Source of the DNA: Bordetella parapertussis
GTDB taxonomy: Bacteria > Pseudomonadota > Gammaproteobacteria > Burkholderiales > Burkholderiaceae_A
Direction: 5' to 3'
DNA: 64,000 bases
NCBI GenBank assembly: GCA_945862305.1
Contig: CAMAXF010000005.1
Location: 1 to 64,000 of the forward strand
The notes beneath the pieces were generated by a model, which saw only the letters and a program-made list of their open reading frames with translations, was not told the DNA's origin and made no database searches. The translations under genes and the position numbers were made by a program. The stretch's first letter is position 1. Every line of letters begins with the position of its first letter. This document shows, in pieces, positions 61,150 through 64,000 of this stretch.

Positions 61150-61222
61150 GGGGTGAGGGCGCAGACACCCAGAAACCTCACGGTTTTGGGGCGTTTTCGG
61201 GCCATTTAAGGGGTTTCCAGGG

Positions 61223-61238
61223 TGGCACGGCTTTCGCT
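61223..61238 (+). promoter_or_regulatory. Sigma-54 (-24/-12) promoter of porin-glnK-amtB
   Basis: TGGCACG-N4-TCGCT: the -24 GG (61224-61225) and -12 GC (61236-61237) have the right 12-bp register. The only departure is TCGCT for TTGCT. Start expected near 61248, 30 bp before the porin ATG. Confidence 0.82.
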
Positions 61239-61277
61239 AAACAGTTCCACGTTCAAACCCACTTGGAGCCATACAAA

Positions 61278-62075
61278 ATGAAAAAAACACTGCTCGCTGT
61301 CACCCTGGCTGCACTGACCTCTGGTGCCGCCACCACCGCCCTGGCTGCCGACCCGAAGGCACCTGCGCCGGATTTTGAGATCTCAGGCAATTTTGCACTG
61401 GTCAGCGATTACCGGTTCCGAGGGATGTCCCAATCAGATCGCTCATTAGCTGCTCAGGGAGGTCTCGATTACACCCACAAAACAGGGTTTTATGTAGGAA
61501 CCTGGGGTTCAAATGTCTCAGATTGGGCCAATCCAAGTGGTAGCGGTCTCGAACTTGACCTTTACACAGGCTACTCGACTGAGCTGGCCAGTGGGGTCGG
61601 TATTGACGTCGGAGTTATCTACTACTACTACCCAGGCAACGAAAACAAAAGCGCCGCCTCCCCCGCGAGTGGAAAAACAGCCAGTTCCACAGAGGCGTAC
61701 GTTGGGGTTTCCTACGGGCCTTTTAGCTACAAATATTCCCACATGGTGTCAAAGCAGTGGTTTACATACCAAGCATCAAGCGGCTCGAGTTATCACGACC
61801 TAAGTGCCGAATTTCCTATCTCAGAGCAACTTACTCTGGGAGCCCACTACGGCGTTCAGGATGTGAAGGGAAACACCTCGGGGCTTGACGGATTCACCGA
61901 CTACAAGATCGGGATTTCATACGCCTTAAGCGGCGACTTTACTATTGGCCTGGACTACGTCGGAACAGGTAGTTTGACAGCGACCGAAAAGCTAACCTTC
62001 TTCACTGGCGGCGGAACCAGTGCAAAAAAACTCTATACATCCGGTGCCGTCCTCTCTCTCTCTAAATCCTTCTAA
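61278..62075 (+). CDS. TorF-family putative porin, first gene of the nitrogen operon
   Basis: A 265-residue outer-membrane beta-barrel protein: signal peptide MKKTLLAVTLAALTSGAATT..A (residues 1-24), mature start with FEISGNFALVSDYRFRGMSQS (about 35-55), alternating amphipathic strands, and a C-terminal Phe (LSLSKSF) typical of barrel insertion. It matches the family seen before glnK-amtB in many betaproteobacteria; the solute is unproven, ammonium or another nitrogen source is likely. GGAG precedes the ATG. From about 61430 base composition drops to near 50% GC, well below its neighbours, while the signal-peptide part does not. Confidence 0.82.
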   Translation: MKKTLLAVTLAALTSGAATTALAADPKAPAPDFEISGNFALVSDYRFRGMSQSDRSLAAQGGLDYTHKTGFYVGTWGSNVSDWANPSGSGLELDLYTGYSTELASGVGIDVGVIYYYYPGNENKSAASPASGKTASSTEAYVGVSYGPFSYKYSHMVSKQWFTYQASSGSSYHDLSAEFPISEQLTLGAHYGVQDVKGNTSGLDGFTDYKIGISYALSGDFTIGLDYVGTGSLTATEKLTFFTGGGTSAKKLYTSGAVLSLSKSF

Positions 62076-62086
62076 CCCAACCCCCC

Positions 62087-62108
62087 GGGCCGCGGATCCC
62101 TGCGGCCC
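62087..62108 (+). terminator. Strong hairpin between porin and glnK
   Basis: GGGCCGC (62087-62093) and GCGGCCC (62102-62108) form a 7-bp all-GC stem with an 8-base loop, followed by ATTCTT. The weak U-tract suggests partial termination or protection of the porin mRNA 3' end rather than full stop. Confidence 0.45.
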
Positions 62109-62116
62109 ATTCTTAA

Positions 62117-62470
<354 letters not shown>

Positions 62471-62496
62471 TCCCCACCCATCGAAAGAGGTCCAAC

Positions 62497-63885
62497 ATGA
62501 AATCGATTCTTCCGACCCCCACAGGCTTTCACAGCCTGATGGGCCTGTTGATCGCCGGCGCAGGGCTTGCAGCAATGCCCGTGCTGGCACAGGTGCCCGA
62601 GGCCGCGCCTGCTGCGGCCGCCGTGGCCGAAGCGGCAGCCGAGGCTGCCAAAGTTGAAGTGGTCAAGGGCGATGTGGCCTGGATGATGGTCTCCACCCTG
62701 CTGGTGACCTTCATGGCCGTGCCCGGCCTGGCCCTGTTCTACGGTGGCCTGGTGCGCACCAAGAACATGCTCTCCGTGCTCATGCAGGTGATGGTGGTCT
62801 TCTCACTCATCTCCGTGCTTTGGGCCATCTATGGCTACAGCTTTACCTTCACCGAGGCCAACGCCATCATCGGAGGCGCCTCCAAGGTCTTCCTATCTGG
62901 CGTCACACCGGATTCCCTGGCCGACACCTTCACCGACAACGTGAAGATCCCAGAGCTCATCTTCATCGCCTTCCAGTGCACATTTGCAGGCCTGACCTGT
63001 GCGCTGGTCGTGGGCTCGTTCGCGGAGCGGATCAAGTTCAGCGCCGTGCTGCTCTTTTCGGTGCTCTGGTTCACCTTCTCCTACATTCCCATCGCCCACA
63101 TGGTCTGGGGCCCTGGCGGCTACCTGCTCGACAAGGGTGCGCTTGACTTCGCGGGGGGCACGGTGGTGCACATCAATGCTGGCGTGGCCGGTCTGATCGG
63201 TGCCTACATGCTGGGCAAGCGCATTGGCCTGGGCAAAGAGCCCATGCCCCCGCACTCGCTCACGCTGACCATGGTGGGTGCTTCCATGCTGTGGGTGGGC
63301 TGGTTCGGCTTTAACGCCGGCTCCAACCTGGAAGCCACCTCGGGCGCAACCCTGGCCTTTGCCAACACCCTCTTCGCAACGGCAGCTGCTGTTCTGGCCT
63401 GGTGCTTGGGTGAGGCGATCTTCCGTGGCAAGGCTTCGATGCTGGGTGCAGCCTCTGGTGCGGTGGCCGGCCTGGTGGCCATCACACCGGCCTGCGGCTC
63501 GGTTGGCATCATGGGCGCCATCGTGATCGGTGCACTCTCTGGCTTCATCTGCCTGTGGGCGGTCTCGAGCCTGAAGAAAATGCTCGGCGCAGACGACTCC
63601 TTGGATGTCTTCGGTGTCCACGGCATTGGCGGCATCTTGGGTGCCGTGCTCACGGGTGTCTTCACGGCCCCGAGCCTGGGCGGCACGGGTGGTGATGACT
63701 TCTCGATCGGCAGCCAAGTGGCCATCCAGATCGAAGGCGTGGTCATCACGATGATCGTCTCGGCAGTGGTGGCTGTGATTGCCTACAAGATCACCGACCT
63801 GGTGGTGGGCCTGCGCGTGCCGGAAGAGGCCGAGCGGGAAGGTCTGGATGTCTCCTCACATGGTGAGAAGGCCTACTACATGTAA
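62497..63885 (+). CDS. amtB: Ammonium transporter AmtB
   Basis: Trimeric inner-membrane channel for ammonium. The 462-residue protein has an N-terminal signal peptide (about 1-31, ending VLA), an Ala/Glu-rich linker, then the eleven-helix core. Twin-His pair in VVHINAGVAG (about 224) and FGVHGIGGILG (about 374). The conserved DDSLDVFGVHGIGG region and C-terminal tail for GlnK contact are present. Third gene of the operon; terminator follows. Confidence 0.97.
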   Translation: MKSILPTPTGFHSLMGLLIAGAGLAAMPVLAQVPEAAPAAAAVAEAAAEAAKVEVVKGDVAWMMVSTLLVTFMAVPGLALFYGGLVRTKNMLSVLMQVMVVFSLISVLWAIYGYSFTFTEANAIIGGASKVFLSGVTPDSLADTFTDNVKIPELIFIAFQCTFAGLTCALVVGSFAERIKFSAVLLFSVLWFTFSYIPIAHMVWGPGGYLLDKGALDFAGGTVVHINAGVAGLIGAYMLGKRIGLGKEPMPPHSLTLTMVGASMLWVGWFGFNAGSNLEATSGATLAFANTLFATAAAVLAWCLGEAIFRGKASMLGAASGAVAGLVAITPACGSVGIMGAIVIGALSGFICLWAVSSLKKMLGADDSLDVFGVHGIGGILGAVLTGVFTAPSLGGTGGDDFSIGSQVAIQIEGVVITMIVSAVVAVIAYKITDLVVGLRVPEEAEREGLDVSSHGEKAYYM

Positions 63886-63926
63886 CTGCTTCATTCTCCT
63901 CGTGGCCAGTCCCCCGGCCACTTTCC

Positions 63927-63960
63927 AGCCTGCGATGCCCTTACGGATCGCAGGCTTTTT
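63927..63960 (+). terminator. Rho-independent terminator of amtB
   Basis: Perfect 9-bp stem GCCTGCGAT/ATCGCAGGC (63928-63936, 63947-63955), 10-base loop, then TTTTT. A second stem GTGGCC/GGCCAC lies just upstream at 63902-63921. Confidence 0.9.
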
Positions 63961-63987
63961 CATGGCCGAAGGCTACAATGACCGGCC

Positions 63988-64000
63988 ATGTCGAATGTGA
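63988..64000 (+). CDS. Possible 5' end of the next gene (cut by right edge)
   Basis: ATG TCG AAT GTG (MSNV) starts 33 bp after the terminator. Only four codons are visible. In related genomes a glutamate-cysteine ligase gene often follows amtB, but nothing here shows it. Confidence 0.25.

Overview
The window reads as ordinary chromosome of a GC-rich betaproteobacterium, most likely order Burkholderiales. The gene sets lpxL-lpxL-dapF-DUF484-xerC, rhodanese-grxC-secB-gpsA, gatCAB/mreBCD-mrdA-rodA and porin-glnK-amtB, a DksA with a depleted zinc site, AceK, and DUF1840/DUF2244 proteins all point there; the genus cannot be named from sequence alone. Coding density is extreme: no gap exceeds about 250 bp, same-strand genes often overlap by 4 or 8 nt, and several convergent pairs overlap by 9-50 bp. 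I saw no tRNA, rRNA, CRISPR array, insertion sequence or prophage.

Layout. 1-2.5 kb (minus): DUF2244-coxB-coxA, with coxA cut by the left edge. 2.6-9.8 kb: a degenerate methyltransferase, comF-trmL, then rhodanese-grxC-secB-gpsA (minus) diverging from gpmA-ctpA-thiF (plus). 9.9-17.9 kb (minus): ten close-packed genes for lipid A acylation, lysine/peptidoglycan precursor, chromosome dimer resolution, DksA, arginine and nucleoid occlusion. 18-22 kb: methionine-cycle block metK, ahcY, metF and 5-formyl-THF cyclo-ligase. 22-27.6 kb: lytic transglycosylase, NDUFA9-like, cca, NDUFAF7/MidA-like. 27.6-36 kb: FolM-like SDR, folB, ttcA, ubiB, symporter, glmU, glmS. 36-42.9 kb: pyrE, exonuclease III, M48 lipoprotein, AmpG-like permease, gatCAB. 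43-56.9 kb: a 14-kb plus-strand run with rod-shape genes, then aceK, a GMC oxidoreductase, a metallo-beta-lactamase-fold hydrolase and metH. 57-61 kb: DUF1840, a lipoprotein, an MFS permease, comM, ubiK. 61-64 kb: nitrogen-controlled porin-glnK-amtB.

The most informative parts are regulatory RNA and DNA. metK is preceded by a good sigma-70 promoter, a SAM-II-class-like aptamer and an 8-bp stem that would bury its Shine-Dalgarno. Only 1.3 kb away ahcY has an SAH-riboswitch whose pseudoknot strand can instead pair with the ahcY Shine-Dalgarno. SAM and SAH therefore appear to be read by two different RNAs in one locus. The porin-glnK-amtB operon has two NtrC-type palindromes and a -24/-12 sigma-54 promoter in the classic enhancer geometry. 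The porin barrel itself is clearly lower in GC than its surroundings.

Functionally the window holds much of one-carbon/methionine metabolism (metH, metF, fthC, metK, ahcY, folB), the rod elongation machinery with its precursor enzymes (glmS, glmU), part of the terminal oxidase, and ammonium sensing and uptake.
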